A DNA stretch of 64,000 nt, taken from the NCBI GenBank assembly GCA_007115705.1, contig QXEO01000238.1, positions 62,001-126,000 on the forward strand. The letters run 5' to 3'. Every line of letters starts with the position of its first letter. Position 1 is the first letter of the stretch. Shown piece after piece: positions 11,257 to 24,041 of this stretch. The stretch is from Dactylis glomerata (taxonomy: Eukaryota; Streptophyta; Magnoliopsida; Poales; Poaceae). The notes below the pieces were generated by a model, which was given only the letters and a program-made list of their open reading frames with translations, did no database searches and was not told the origin of the DNA. The translations under genes were made by a program, and so were the position numbers.

Positions 11257-13754
11257 CCGAGATTTTAATTACTAATTAATTTGAGTTAAAGTATGATTAT
11301 GCTCTAGTTCTATTTATATTTGAGATATGCACGTGAACACAAAGTCCTAGCTAGCTAAATAAGATGATTGCACCAAACCTGCATTCTACTCGCATGTATG
11401 GATTAGCTAGCTAATTAGGGACCGTACATGCATGTGTGTATGTGGTGTGCTGTAGCAAGTTAGTGGGCAAGACAACCTACTCTTGTACGTGGAATTCTGC
11501 ATGCATGTCTACCAAGACCGGCCTGAGTCAGCTCGTAAGTGTTACGTGGCAAACCACAAGATTCACACGTAGCTGGACTTCATTATTTATCGTAGTTGCA
11601 TTCAGTGAACAGGGGACAAAGCGAATCGACTTCTTGAGACCAGTAGGGACGCCGGACGGCCAATCTTCTCTATTAATAAACCGGCGATCAGTGGTCCGTT
11701 GGTACGTCCGTCGACACTTTTGTGTTTTACCCCTCAAAACACTGGAAATCAACCCGCAGACCTTCTTGCGCGTGCCCTGTAGAGAGTCCTTCCTGCATGT
11801 GCCCTGTAGAGAGATCCCCAATCCCCGCCTCTAGCACGCCGGGCGTCGCCATGGAGCTAGCCGACCACCGAACCCCGTCCTCTCCCGTCCCCCTGCTGGC
11901 CTTCTCCTGCCCCAGCGCACCGCCTCCAGGAGCCACACCCTCGTCCCGTCCACGGGCGCCTCCACGGCCAGCCCACACCTTAAGCTGCAGCGACGACCAG
12001 CCCCACGCCGCCGCTCCTGGACACCACCACGCGCATCCCACGCCGCTGCTCATCGGCGTCTTCGCGCGATGGAAAGGGTAGTGCGCGCCTAGACCCTCCA
12101 TCCTCCGCCGGTCGCGGTGTTGGGGGCATAGGAATGTGCTGCCGGGCGGCCTCAGTGGCGACAAATGTGAAACTGCGTCGCGCGGTACCGGCGCTACTGC
12201 AGGCTATGGCGATGACAGAAAAATCTGTTTGATTAACCACTGCTCCCTTGTCTATCATACACCGGGGCGACAGCCTCGCAGCCCAGGGACGACGACGCCA
12301 AGGGCTAGGACACAAACTTGATGCTGCCGTGCTGGGACAGGTAGATGCGTGTTAAGCTGTGCATATAATCTTTAGATGTTTGCCATACCTATTAACGCCC
12401 TTACGAATGTATCGCCGGCAGGCTAGATCAAGCTCGAGGGCATAAAGCCCGACCCTCTGGCTGGTGACCAGGGAGACATCAAGGCTGGAGTGGAGGACTT
12501 AGAGATGGTTCTCATGCTTAGCCAAACATCAAATTCCAATCATCCGCTTCTTGCTTGCTTAGCGTTACTAAGCTGCAATTGCAGCTTACATGGAGCGTCA
12601 TGTGGCGAAGAAACCCAACGGAGATAGCTTTTCAAATTAGAATCATTTCCGCAACTCTTCAGAGTTTATAGACATTAAGCATTGATGGGTTGTTAGGGAG
12701 ATTATATGCATGATAAACTTTCTTGATTCAATTAGTGCATATATAATACTAAAATGTTATATGGCCTTTTAAATTTGTTCAAAAATCCTTGGATGGCTGC
12801 TACCTATGATACACATCAAATTTTTATGGCATATGGTTGTTTCAAATATGAATATATTGAAATTAAAAAAAATCCAAAATCTCATTGAAATTTAATCTTA
12901 GACCCCCTTATTTTTTGTGTATTTGCAAGCCACTGCGACCGTGAAGTGAACTAGCTGGTTCAATTATCTTTTTCCCCCTACTGGCCTCTCTCGTTCCGAG
13001 ATCTCTCACCGCCTCTACAAAATGAGAGAGCCACCCCGTGCAAGGGTTAGAGGAACAGCGCAATGGCAAATTTTATGGTTCTGTATATGACGCGAAGGGG
13101 AGTAAGCGGTTGGAAAAATTGCCAAATGTGCTCTATGTCATCAACAACTCTGTGATTGATCTTGTATTTAGGTTAACCTCAAGTCCCCATATCAATCATT
13201 CTTCCTCCAAGCGTGATAGAGCTCCAATGGCTAATGCCCTCTCTTTTTTAGAGCGATTTATCTGTGTTTTATTTCCTTCACGGATACAGATCTGTTCGTA
13301 TAGCATGAGTGGTTGTTGTCAACCAGTAGAATGTGATATGGGTGTGTATCCATCTATGGATTTTTTTTTAGGTGCTATTTCTTGTTTATGGCTTCATTAA
13401 GAACCTACCCAATTTATCTATTGACGCGTAGCAGAGAGAAGAAGTCTCGGCCGCGAGGTTGCCCCATAGAAGTTTTGGCGTTAAAAAAATAAATAAATAA
13501 TCATTGGTAAGTACAAACCTTTGGTCCTAAAAATACGTATTGTTGAGCAAAGAAGTACAAAAGAGCGAAAAAATTGTTCGTTCAGAATTACACATTAAAA
13601 GAGGAGCAAGTAAATACTTTTTATCTGGATAATAATGAATAAAAGAAAACACGATGCATCTATGAACAACACGCATACCATTTAAAAAAATCTCGCCAGA
13701 CAAAAAGTGTGCCACTCATCTCATGTTTGCGTGATAGAAATATTTACTAATATT
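11257..13754. other. Unit segment without a supported gene (copy 2: 26402-28873)
   Basis: Contains a GC-rich patch (11740-12330) that is open in several frames, and a short duplication in which GTGCCCTGTAGAGAG occurs at 11775 and again at 11802. A plus-strand frame at 13038-13400 lacks recognisable domains. The read-through near 12430 (EGIKPDPLAGDQGD and onward) looks coding-like for about 30 codons but ends at stops. The 25-base copy difference lies here (12340-12365). I cannot assign a gene. Confidence 0.45.
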
Positions 13755-13771
13755 ACGTAGCAACGCACGGG
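13755..13771 (+). mobile_element. Relic Helitron-like 3' hairpin, copy 1 (copy 2: 28874-28889)
   Basis: CGTAGCAACGCACGGG matches the core of the grass Helitron 3' hairpin, but the following bases (TATTAATACTCG) lack a CTRR end. It is interpreted as a degenerate or truncated terminus. Confidence 0.45.
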
Positions 13772-14200
13772 TATTAATACTCGATATGGGTTAGACGGTT
13801 CAATCGATTTGAGCCAAAATTAAAATACATTTTTTGTAAAAAAAACTAAAGTTAACTTTGTATTCATCGTTTTTAATCAACAATATTAAAATATGGCGAT
13901 GGAGCATGCACCAAAATAAAATTATATTTTTTCTATACGTGTTTCATATAATGATATTTAGATTATATGTATTTAGATATATTTCGCTTAATTGATTGGA
14001 GTCGGAGAGAAATGGATTTTGTGGATGTTTCCAAAGAACCAACAACGTAAATAGAATATCTTAAACAACGAGACTGTGTTTATTTTAATTGATACTCATG
14101 TTTAATTATGCAGAGTAAAATTACATATACTAAATCATCTACACTCTTTTTGAATCGAAGGGAGTAATATATTTACTTTTTATGGTAAAAAAAAATAACG

Positions 14201-14229
14201 CCCGTAGCAACGCACGGGCATTTAACTAG
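14201..14229 (+). mobile_element. Helitron 3' terminus, copy 1
   Basis: The hairpin CCCGTAGCAACGCACGGG (CCCGT paired with ACGGG) is followed after a short spacer by CTAG and then T. This is the classic Helitron 3' end (CTRR next to a host T). I could not find a matching 5' TC start (TCTCTACTACT type) in the same orientation within the unit, so the element's left border is undefined. Confidence 0.75.
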
Positions 14230-14349
14230 TAGCTTTAATCCAGATATTTCGCAAGCACCGACGACGACCATCAGCTCCTATAAATACCGAGTGGCGAGTG
14301 CTGCTACTGGTGGGGCGCGCATGACGACCCTGTTCAGTAAACATTAGTA

Positions 14350-14452
14350 CTTCCTCCGATCCATATTACTCTTCGCTAATACGGATGTATCTTTCACTAA
14401 AATGTATCTAGATACATCCACATTAGGGAAGAATATTATGGGTCGGAGGGAG
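14350..14452. mobile_element. Stowaway MITE, copy 1
   Basis: A 103 bp element starts CTTCCTCCGATCCATATTA and ends with the inverted complement TAATATTATGGGTCGGAGGG plus AGT at the edge, flanked by TA on both sides. An internal near-palindrome around ATGTATCTAGATACAT allows the whole element to fold into a hairpin. Confidence 0.88.
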
Positions 14453-14459
14453 TAATAAG

Positions 14460-14680
14460 TTTATGGGGCCGATTGATCGAGAGAGGTGTGCGTGGTACCG
14501 AACGGGTGTGCATAGATCCGTACGGCCAAGAGAGAGGTGTGTGTGCGGGACCTGATAGCAGAGAGGTGTGCATGCATTATCACTGCAACTGAGAGAGGTT
14601 CATGTGGGGCCGAATGTCCAAGAAAGGTGTGTGTGTAGGTTCCGACGGTCGAGATGCCCATCTTATTGACTTTTTTTTAG
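14460..14680. repeat. Degenerate ~30 bp minisatellite, array 2 (copy 2: 29579-29800)
   Basis: Same repeat family as at 10845. Units of the form GAGAGAGGTGTGCGTG are interspersed with GATCCGTACGGCCAA-like spacers. The array directly follows the Stowaway MITE. Confidence 0.75.
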
Positions 14681-14799
14681 GCGAAATGTATGCTCGCGCG
14701 CTAGCTGGTGCTGCTACACACCGAGCGCTAGTCTTGCATGCATGCTTAAATGCACTCATACACTAAACATGCGAGTACCGTACATATAAGATTAGTGTA

Positions 14800-15240
14800 T
14801 GTGAGTCTTGATGTTCAAGGGAGGTGTATGTAGGTTTAGATGGTTGAGATAGGCGTTTGTGGGACCGGATGACCTAGCGAGGTATATGTAGGCCAGGACA
14901 TCCAAAAAAGGTGTATGTGACTCTAGATGACTGAGATAGGCGAATGTGGGATTGGTCGACTGAGATAGGTGTATGTGGGCCCGCATGATCGGGAGAGCTT
15001 TATATGGGAAAGAATGACAGATAGATATGTATGAGAGTCTAGATGTTTTAGGGAATTTTTTATGTTCCCGAATGTTGAGTAGAAGTGTACGGGGGATTGA
15101 ACGCCAAAGAGAAATAGTGCATGCATGATAGGACGACAAAGAGAGGCGTAGGGAAGTTCGGAGGACCGAGAGAGGTGTATGCGGTATAGGACGAGCGAGG
15201 GATGTTGAGATGACCTAGAAAGGTCTGTGTTGGGCCTGAT
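14800..15240. repeat. Degenerate ~30 bp minisatellite, array 3, spanning the copy 1/copy 2 seam
   Basis: About fourteen imperfect units of the same family (GATGACTGAGATAGGCGAAT and similar) run through position 15140, where copy 2 begins by window phase. The same array occurs at 29919-30360, and its tail forms positions 1-110. Confidence 0.78.
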
Positions 15241-15859
15241 GACCGGCCTGGAGTTATGGATGCTTTTCTTTTTCCCTTTTATTTGCTTTTAACTTGGTTA
15301 ATTTACTTTGTTGTTTATTCTCCGCATGCCTATCTAGAGATGGCCATGCAACTTCACAACGCGAGCGACGACCGATCTAATTTGTTTTCTTCATTCATAT
15401 ACACGTACTCGATGCATCGATCCATCATGCTATTTTTTTCGGGACGCGCACATAAACTGAGTCCGCAACGCAAGCAGCATTACGACCAGCCTCGCGTCGT
15501 TCCATAATTGATTATAAGCAACGACCAGCTATAGTTAAGCGCATAATCGACCAACACCGGTGAAATGATATGAGTATTTTTACAAAGCCGATCGAGTTGC
15601 AATCACATAATAATAAATATTTGCATTAATTAAAAAAAAGGGAAAAAGAGCTATATAAGTAATTGACTTGCATGTCCTATTTAAGCGCCAGCATCCCAAG
15701 AGCTGTGCCCAACCATCGGGCGTACCATGGCGTGCAAACCTGTATAATGCTACTATTAGCTAGTCAATCCAAATAATTGCCGCCACCTTTTTAAGATGTT
15801 GCCGCTCCCGCCTTTCCAAGTTCCAAATATGTTCATCCTATCTTTCTAAGTTGTTTCTA

Positions 15860-16050
15860 CTCCCTCCGTTCCATACGTAAAGTTTGCAAGGATTTTAAAA
15901 TTTACACACAACATATACCGTCTGATTTGTATAGAAAAACATGGCCTGGTGATACCAATTTTATATCCAATAATCTTCATATATTTGGACCAGTTCTTTG
16001 TGAAGATAAATTTTGAACAGGTGCGCACCTTACTCATATAATGGAGACAG
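15860..16050. mobile_element. Stowaway-like MITE, copy 2
   Basis: This is the second-copy counterpart of the element at 724-911, with the same ends and TA flanks. It contains a few extra single bases in homopolymer runs. Confidence 0.75.
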
Positions 16051-18089
16051 TAGATATTAGGAATTAATTAGTTCACAACCCAGCTCCCGCTCCATCTACC
16101 TCGTATATAGTATTGTGGAAACTACGTGTGTAAATTCTTCATATAGACTTCTTCCCAGCTTTGCCCGTCCAGCGTTCAGGTTGCAACGCCATCAGGTATG
16201 AAGCAGTAATTAACTTGAATACGTTATTCAAAATTGTATACCAAAATACAAATCCATCCCATTCACATTCATGCAAGTACAAAATATAAATCGGTCATGC
16301 CCTTTTAAACAACTTCACAACAACTGGAACTACACCTTAATCGACTTGGCCAAAGTCAAAACACACATGTAGCCAAATGCTAACTCCCAGGTCCAGGACA
16401 TGAATAAGCTTGTGCCGTTCAATGGAAACAATATAATGAGTTTCACTTGATTCGTTCCAAACTATTCAGCATAAACATTTCACAGCATGACAAATAGTGC
16501 GAAAATAAGTTAAATATGCTCCAGAAACTAATTGCACAGCTCACTTTCTACTACTTAGATGACCCACTGTAACATCAGTTGAACAAATAAAAGGAGAAGA
16601 ATATGAAAGGATCCTGCGGCCATCGCTCCTGGACACCTCCATCGACAGGACCATGATTGCCATCAAAGAGAAATACATGATAAATCAACACTACAAATAG
16701 ACAGCACTACAACCATACGTAATATCTATTCAATATAATCAAATAGTCAATGATCCATGTTCCCACAGAAACTTCTAAGTCGAAGTTCCTCAAGAGATCA
16801 AACCATGTGGTTATCTCCCACTGATCAGGACATGCACCCATGTGATTCCTGTTAATACACAAAAGATAAGTATAGGAGAGTTAGAGAACACTTGCACACA
16901 TAATTTTATAGATTTGTATACTACTCCATAAAGCAATAGGCATACTGGTCTGTAACATAGGTAAACATCATGGTCATGAGCATGAGCTCTAGCTAACATA
17001 AGTTAAATAAATATGCAGCGGCATTACTCGAAAAATATAGGGTGCACACACAAAAAGTTTATGCCATGGGGAACCTTCATACATGAAAAGCAATCATAAA
17101 TAATGAATTACGCCTAGGGTTAGGACAATCAACTGGCTCATCTTTATAGTCTGGGACACTGAGTTCCCTTTGTTGCATGATTAGGAAATGAGATATGCTG
17201 TTGGGAGACAACATTCGTAGAAGAAATCTAGAAACACATGTGAAGAAAAAAGTATCTACTGAAAACCGTACAGGCAGGTGGGAGGTCCAGGAGCCTAGAG
17301 AGCTAAACCATGATTACATCAAGCGATAAATGCATGGTGTTAAGAATAAATTGTGGATGATAACTACGAATACCATCAGCCAAGAAACATAATTCATATC
17401 ACAACTAGTGTAGAATGAAACATTCAAAATAATAAGCAGAGTGACTAAATAAAGCAATCAACGAGTGAAACATGTGTAGGTACTTTCTCTAAAACATATT
17501 GAAAACTGGGCAAGCAAGTCAGCAGAAATGGCAGGATCCATGTAATTTTGCAAACCCAGAGAGTTGCACTCTGATTGTGTCGACAAGAGATAAACACGCT
17601 ATATTGCTATGTATGATCATTAAAAGACCAGCCAACACTGGGATACTTGCACAATTAAAAACCAACAGAACACCACTAGTGTACAATGAAGGATGCAAGT
17701 GAAGATAATAAAATGAAGCTAGCAACGAGTGGGTAGTAGAGCACCTACGAATATGACTATGGAACAAGTAAAATCTTGGATACCTGAATAGTTGTCAGGT
17801 TAGATTGGTATTATCTAGACTCGGAGACGTGCACTGAAGAATCATGGTTTTAATGGAATGATTTGAAGAATTTCTAGTATTACATTGATTATAACCAACC
17901 GAGAGATGCAAAAGAAGGGTAATTAAGTGATTTGACAGAAGCATGCAGAGTTTCAAATACTTGACTGGTTAGACTTGCATAATATAGGAATCTAGAGTGG
18001 TGTGGGAGTAGCAAGCACTACATGTAAAAATAAGTAAAGTATCATACCACAGAAACTTGAGAAAAAAGGAGGATGACTAAGCCCGATAC

Positions 18090-18607
18090 CTTGTTTGTTG
18101 CATGCGGCAAAGACGATCACCTGGTGTCCTTCGCAGTGATGCACTCGGCGATCCTCATCTAGAATGAAGTGGATCCTTGTGTAGGGCACCAGATTGGTCT
18201 GGAACTCATTGCTCTCAACACTAAGAGCACCATCTAACCCCAGGGAATAAGCCAATGATGATATGACCTGCACATTAGTTTAACCCAATTAATAAGAGTG
18301 AAAAAATAAACGAAACTGCAGCATTCATCGTACATAAGAGAAAACATATACTAGAAAGAGACAGAATTATACCCGATACACAAGCCTGTTTGCCTGGTCT
18401 CATTGTTAAGGACAGCCACTTAAGGAGCGAGGGTACACAGTGAACCCAAGCTTGGAATTCATTCCATAGTCAACAAACAGCCGCTCAAGTAGAAGAGAAC
18501 CAATGCCAGAGCCACTTGCGTTGGAGGATAAGGAAGCCCTGGAGAGACCAGTACAGTTGTCTGCAAGCTTCCTGATGGTGTCAAGGCTGCCAACCAAATG
18601 CTCCAGA
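18090..18607 (-). pseudogene. Alpha-tubulin pseudogene fragment, copy 2
   Basis: Same fragment as in copy 1, with exon a at 18607-18373 and exon b at 18267-18090 on the minus strand. Here exon b keeps its frame from QVISSL through DGAL and NEFQTNLVPY to RIHF, because the C run near 18237 has the base missing in copy 1. It is still a pseudogene: it has only two partial exons, an internal deletion in exon a, and a scrambled sequence after RIHF. Confidence 0.88.
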
Positions 18608-19877
18608 AATGATAATGGAGGCAAAGTTAGACAGATAATCAGCAAGTAAAATGGAGCAATGCACCAAATGCTCCAGAAAATCGTTCAACTAGATCGAAAG
18701 TTTATTTAAGGATAAATGCAAGTTAAAAATAACGTGACGGATGTGCACAGGAATCTAGTTCACTGCTCCTATTTTTCTTCAGTTTTGATTATAAATGACA
18801 GTGATGCCATATATATGAATTAACTATAAGACAATCTAGTCATACCTGACATGTCAAACAAGGTTGTTGTGATAATGGTAAGAACAAAAAAAGCAACGGA
18901 CACAACATAACTGTACTCTCAAACCAGATTGGTCTATATAGTATCTGATTCAACCAAGTTTTTATCATGTCAAATCACCATAATGACCATCACATTAGGT
19001 AAATGACTCCAAAATTTGCACGGAAAATTAACTAAGCAAATTTTGAATGCCATACTAGCCACTAAGGGCTGTTGAGATCTGAGTATCACAAAAAAACATG
19101 TATAAAGTATGTATGTATGTATGGTACTGACTTTGAAACAAAAAGGCTAATTGCTGACTCCTAGCTAGTAGCACTCTTACATTAGAAGATTAATTAACGT
19201 TTGCAAATAAGATGCACTGTCAGGTACTACTACTCCTAGAAGTAGACTGATGATTACACAGCTACCACGAGTGAACCATAAACCAGTATATCTGTTGTTG
19301 GCTCGATGGCTAGATCACACTTCAGCCATGGATCTAGATGGCCATGGTATATCATAGGACCACGTAGACGGGGCAAGGGGATGCTCACCTAGACCACTGA
19401 GGCGTAGAGGAAGGCTGCAGCTACCTCCAGGCCAGCTCCAACTCCGCTTCTCTGTGCGACAAAAAGAATTCAAACGCTTAGTGCCAGCAATCACATGTTA
19501 ACAGGCATGCCAACGGAAAACCAAGAAATGTTCTGAGCAGCAAGCAGCGGCGAGTGTGTTTATGTTGGTTATTCCAGGAAGGGTTATTCTGGGAAGGCAA
19601 AAAATTGCACCGATAAGAAAACTTGCTAGCTCACACGCCCCACTAGCAAGCTCATGAAAAAAACAGAGGAATTTATGAATTTTCTCTAAGAAACAAACCT
19701 ACTAATTAAGAATAAATAAAATTAGAAAATTACAAAGTCATGCAATTACTATAATATTATAAAAAATCAAGTTCTTAAGCCATCATGGTATGCATAAGTG
19801 ATTCGCCAACTGCAACTAACTACTCAAAAATGAACAAGATGTAATTTACTAACAGGAAAAGGGGAACCCAAGGGCTC

Positions 19878-21517
19878 ACCAGAGAGCCATGACGCGGCGG
19901 CGGGAGACAGGAGATAGACCAAGCAAAGCCACTTGCACCTGCAATGTCGCGGGAGGCACAGGAGGCAACTGCCAGCCCATCAGAAGCACCGTTGCGGCCC
20001 TCGCCGGCAGTAGCAGCTTGGTGTGTTGGCCGGTAGCAGCAGCTCAAGAACAAGGCCACTGGCAGGAGCAGCAGGTCCAAGGTGTGAGTGCCAGCTGCTC
20101 ATGGATGTGGTCGGGGAAGGCACCGGCAGCAGCTCCGGTTGCACGGCAGTTTACAACTGCGCTGTCAGCACGGCCGACCAGTGGTGGGCTCAAGGGGCGC
20201 ATCATTGACCTGAAAAACACATAAGATGATTATGTTCAGAATTTTGAGTTCATTCAGACAGATAGACACGATCATAGCTAAAGGTAAACGCACACTGCAC
20301 ACAATCGCTGCCCTAAAAATAAACTATATGCAACATAGACTCCTCTCTGCACTTGGCGCCGAGATACTCCACCACTAGGTCCTCCAAGGTGAGCTACATG
20401 CTTTGCTTATTTGTATTTTTGCTTGTTGCTTAGCTTCGGCCGATTGAGATCCTCCACCTCCACGAATGAGATAGGAATAAACATGCAAATCTTGCATACA
20501 CATGCTAAGTACCCACTAGAGTGCAAACGCCTTATAAACTGAAACTAACCAACACATCAAAGCGCTGACAAAAAGAACCCTGAAGTAATCAGTGGAAGCT
20601 TGAATTATATTTAGTTAAACAAGTATTTCCTGGCCTCAAGTTCAGTCTGATTCATATAAGCTCTAGCAAATCAAAATTGTATAAGCATTTACTGAAACAA
20701 ATAAATGAAGAACAAATCCTCGTCTCTACAAGTTTCCGCACTATGGCAACAATCGACTTGAGCGTGACAAAGGTGCTACCTTTGGATGCCGATGTCAAGG
20801 AGCTCTTGGACAGTTGCATCAAGTTGCCCTGTTGGGCCATGGGAAGATCTTCACAGCTTTCTTTTGGCAAGCTGCACATGGAAACATCAAGTGTAAGAAG
20901 ATGGTAATTAAATAACACCAGTCAGAGATTTGAAGTGGTAAATGGCAAGTAAATCAGTGACCGCAACTAGTGAATATGCACCAGCAATCCTGGCACATGT
21001 TTAGACACAATCAGATAAGTACAGAAGAGAAAATGTCTTTCACATCTCACATAATGAGTAACACTACTGCACATATACAACAAAGACAACAAATCATATC
21101 TAACAGAAACATCTTGTATAGTACCTACGGTTATGCATGTTTTGGCAGCTGTAAAATGATTTAACTGAACTTGTCACCAGATAAAAATACTTTGGCAATC
21201 TAGAACTATGTATAATTCAACCAGGTGGGGAGGAGGGAGAGTGGGAGCTCATGAGTAGATCCAGGTTGGAGAGGCAGCAGGGGGACGGGGTGGTGACCTG
21301 CGTGGAGAGCAGCAGGTTAGTACATGGCCAGCGGCGGCGGGTCAGGGAGGTTGATCGACGGCGGCGGCAACTCAGGCAGGCGACCAACATGCCATCCTAC
21401 GTTCCTACCCTTGCCATTACAGTGCCCCTCCCGCTGATGAGGGACAATCGCGCCATGCTGGACTCGTAAATGTTCGGTGAAATAAACATCAATCTCCAAA
21501 TCAATCTCATTTGTACC
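19878..21517 (-). pseudogene. Decayed multi-exon gene of unknown identity, 3' exons, copy 2
   Basis: Second-copy equivalents are at 21517-21409, 20871-20780 and 20209-19878. The splice-like borders are the same as in copy 1, and differences are few (for example EIEV in copy 1 is EIDV here). No family is recognised. Confidence 0.4.
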
Positions 21518-22134
21518 CTGGAAAAAATTTGGAGCAGGAAAAATAAGGTTTAAAATTGGTACTATCATTAACTACATTGTCCCACATGCCATATTCATCT
21601 TCTTCCCAAATCTCTGTATCTAGCCTGAGCTACTGCTAGAGCGAGCAGGTGCGCTGCATCATAACCTCCCAATGGGTCGGATAAGAGGAGGGGCCAGCAT
21701 TGGAGGGGCGGGTGAGCGATGGTAACAAAGAAAAGGAAGTCTATTATGAAAAAGTAGTTGCGATGAAATTTAAAAGCTTCCAGCACCAATACAAAATATA
21801 ATGGTATACTTGCATTTGCAGATCATATTGAATAATTGATAAAGGACAGGCAAGGGTAGCATATTATTTAGATGTAGAAACCAAGGATGCCTTACATGCA
21901 TGAATTAAAAGGGACAAGTTCATGCGAAAACTGTAGAACTTTTGAAGTTTCAGAATTTAGAGACTTGCATGTTTCAAATAACTTTGTGGACCATATTATT
22001 CAAGATACATCCTTTATACTCAATCCTAGTATGACATCCGGATCTTAGTTTGGTAAACAAATATATGTGTTCTGAAATCGATTATAAAAAAACTAGTGCA
22101 CGTACTGGAGATGGAAGGGTGGACTAAAGCTCAC

Positions 22135-22544
22135 CAGAAGGTTTCGTTTGCGAGGCCGAGACCACAGTTCTCCTCTTATGCCGCCTCTTCTTGGCACCCT
22201 TCAGCAACTCGTCCTCCTCCATAATCCATCCGCCATGAATGGGTTCGCAGAGGCGTCAGCATCACCGCGTATGCCAGCAGAAGTAGGTTTCTTCACCTTA
22301 ATGGACACAGATGATACTGTAGGAAAACACATTGATTTCCTCAACTCAGTTAGGCAATGGGAGCATATGCAGAAGGAGAAGCAACGTTTATGTACAATAG
22401 GTAGCTTGCAACTTGATAAAATCAAAGTAAACCAGGGTAGGGACTTGAGAAGATGGGAAAGAAAAAGGACCTTTCGTTCAGCGTCATCGTGGTCGCAGGC
22501 TATCTTCAGGTCGAGATGGGAATCGAACTGAGGCTGTTGTCCAT
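22135..22544 (-). pseudogene. Unknown gene, 5' exons, paralogue A, copy 2
   Basis: Second-copy counterpart of 6988-7397, with the same exon borders and the same disabling stop and frameshift. The identical lesions show that the damage predates the 15 kb duplication. Confidence 0.5.
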
Positions 22545-23607
22545 CTTGCTACCCCTCGTCCATGGGGGACACCTGCTCCAAACCAAAGCATGAGAGGGCA
22601 ACGTGGGCAGGCAACATTATGAGCAGAGCAGCAATGGAAGGAGGATGCGTAGGAGGGAGCAGGATGGACTGACCGAGAACTCATGAGCAGGCCAGGCTGC
22701 TTCGCAGTCTGCTGCTACATGTACTACTCAAGAAACTACCAATGGTTGAAGAAGCTTGGCTAGTCCATCACCTGCAGAACCATAAACCAAGAAAGATGGA
22801 GGATAAGGATAGAGTAGGACAACAGTATGTTCTGATTTTCCTTCACAAAGTATATCGAACATTGACATGTAAAACTCTGGAAGTATGGAACGGAACTTGC
22901 TAAGAGGTAGTAGTGGTTGCGATGAAATTTAAAAGCTACTAGAACCAATACGAATCTAACCAAGAATCGCTTAAATGCATGAATTAGAAGGACAAAGTTC
23001 ATGCAAGAACAGTAAAACTTTTGAAGTTTCAGAACTTAGAGACTTGGATGTTTAAAATACCTTTCAGAATTTAGAGAGTTTAGAGACTTGGATGTTTTAT
23101 ATGACCATATTCTGTTTGTACAAATTTTAAGCTACATGATTTGTGTGCTTCTCGATGTCTTCTATTTAAACCGTGCCACAGCTACTGAAGCTGTTTTAAT
23201 GAATAACAAGTCAAACTATCTTACTGGATGATGCAGTCTGCCTTATTTGTCCAAGATTCTCATCCCATGGGTGCGGCGTGCCACCCGCCGAGGCTTCCTA
23301 GTATTACTTAAGATGCTCTTTTTGGTACTCACTCCTAGTATATGCAGCTTATACATCTGACCAGGGGTGGAGCTACAGTGTATTAGCAGGTGTCAACTGA
23401 CACTAACCATTAAGACACAATCCATTGTAGCTAAAGTGTATAACAAAAAATGACAGAAACAGCTACAAGTTTGTCTTCTCGCAAAAGAAAGCTACAAGAT
23501 TGTCCTACTGGTTGATTGATTTTAACACCTGACACTGCATCTGATCGTACTACGGTAAACAAATATATGCGTTCTAAAATCGATGCATATGCAGGCCAAG
23601 AACACAC

Positions 23608-24041
23608 CTGATACGTAAAGGCTTTATCTTGACGGAGACCTTGTACTCGTACTTGATCCGCGTGCGTAGGAGCTCCGCCTCTTCCGCAGTTCCCCCTTCT
23701 ACGCCGTCCGCTGCTTGGAACTCTTCAGCTCCCCCTCATCCTCCATGAGGCGTCCGCCGCACACGGGTTTGCAGAGGAGTTGGCATCACCGTGCATGCCG
23801 ACAGCAGCAACGGGTTTCTTAGATGCTGCTGCGGAAGAACACGAGTCATTTCAAAAACTCAGATAGGCACATGGGATCATATGCAGCAACCGAATCGCGA
23901 CGTTTGTGTATAATACTGTGTAAATTTCGATTGGATTAAATCATAGTAGAGATGAGAAGAGGGAGAAAAGAGAGGACCTTTGGCGTGGCGTCGTGCTCCC
24001 TCGGCGTCGAGATGGGAACCAAAACTGAGACTGCTGTCCAT
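23608..24041 (-). pseudogene. Unknown gene, 5' exons, paralogue B, copy 2
   Basis: Second-copy counterpart of 8461-8894. First exon 24041-23978, second exon from about 23828. The lesions are the same as in copy 1, apart from single-base differences. Confidence 0.5.

Larger units (their letters stand above)
1..15139. repeat. 15.1 kb tandem duplication, copy 1
   Basis: Position 1 aligns with 15140, and the match continues collinearly through the whole unit, so the period is 15,139 bp. Differences from copy 2 are scattered SNPs, 1-3 base indels (for example 3 extra bases near 11666) and a 25-base segment near 12340-12365 absent from copy 2. The window opens inside this copy, so its true left edge is not visible. 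The unit holds pseudogenes, MITEs, Helitron ends and minisatellites, listed separately. The near identity indicates a recent segmental duplication, but I could not compute a percentage. Confidence 0.96.

Noticed and set aside
11722..12164. 119- and 145-codon frames on opposite strands
   Set aside because: GC-rich shadow frames with Pro/Arg/Gly-rich low complexity. No splice context and no domain.
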